Source: an uncultured Mycoplasmataceae bacterium
GTDB lineage: Bacteria > Bacillota_I > Bacilli_A > Mycoplasmatales > Mycoplasmoidaceae
DNA: 7,121 nt
Assembly (NCBI GenBank): GCA_949299825.1
Contig: CASGBP010000057.1
Span: 1 to 7,121 of the forward strand
Reading direction: 5' to 3'
Positions within the stretch are counted from its first letter, which is position 1. Every line of letters begins with the position of its first letter. The translations under genes were made by a program, and so were the position numbers. The notes below the pieces were generated by a model. The model searched no databases. It had not been told where the DNA came from and was given only the letters and a program-made list of their open reading frames with translations. Below, piece by piece: positions 7,081 through 7,121 of this stretch.

Positions 7081-7121
7081 TACTCATTTAATCAACTAGG
7101 AGATTGATCAACAACCTTAGA
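7080..7121 (-). CDS. C-terminal 13 codons of an unidentified upstream gene (partial)
   Basis: Only the 3' end is in the window. The frame reads S-K-V-V-D-Q-S-P-S-W-L-N-E followed by TAA (7080-7082), with the Trp encoded by TGA at 7092-7094, so it is consistent with the code 4 of the downstream genes. A terminator-like hairpin overlaps and follows the stop, which supports this being a real gene end. Thirteen residues are too few to identify a family. In other bacteria the gene upstream of the atp operon varies, so position does not settle it. The frame is inferred from the stop placement and the hairpin, not from homology. Confidence 0.5.

Noticed and set aside
1..7121. tRNA, CRISPR, insertion sequence or large repeats
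   Set aside because: No cloverleaf, spaced direct repeats, transposase or terminal inverted repeats were seen on reading; the window is almost fully coding.

Overview
The window is a minus-strand segment of the F1Fo ATP synthase (atp) operon of a Mollicute (Mycoplasma-like, wall-less Firmicute relative). Two things support this. The DNA is very AT-rich. Every gene also has to be read with genetic code 4, in which TGA is Trp: 18 in-frame TGA codons occur, and several sit where the protein family context fits a Trp (for example the subunit a motif R-I-W-G-N, and the membrane-exit I-I-W-F-L-W-K of subunit b). Read with the standard code, the genes break into false fragments. I cannot assign a species from the sequence alone.

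Transcription runs from high to low coordinates. The tail of an unidentified upstream gene (7121-7080) is followed by a hairpin/U-tract terminator (about 7051-7080) and a TATAAT box (7036-7041). The operon then reads: atpI-like membrane protein (6994-6539), atpB/subunit a (6558-5737), atpE/subunit c (5730-5326), atpF/subunit b lipoprotein (5318-4692), atpH/delta (4689-4141), atpA/alpha (4137-2236), an unrecognised two-helix membrane protein (2223-1747), atpG/gamma (1744-914), and atpD/beta (912 to beyond the window). Intergenic gaps are 1-12 nt or overlaps, so this looks like one polycistronic unit. Epsilon (atpC) would be expected just past the low-coordinate edge. No stretch longer than 300 bases lacks a gene.

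The catalytic core looks functional: Walker A motifs in alpha and beta, the alpha arginine finger, the beta catalytic Glu, the subunit a Arg and the subunit c Glu are all present. Four features depart from a textbook operon. (1) Alpha is 633 residues, about 120 longer than usual, and ends in a charged linker plus a four-cysteine CxxC-x16-CxxC module that resembles a treble-clef zinc finger. (2) An extra two-transmembrane protein is encoded between atpA and atpG, directly behind that extension. (3) Subunit c carries a roughly 60-residue hydrophilic N-terminal extension. (4) The subunit c ion site retains most residues of the Na+-binding signature. Because the alpha C-terminus faces the membrane in F1, an interaction between the zinc-module tail and the extra membrane protein is a reasonable but untested idea.
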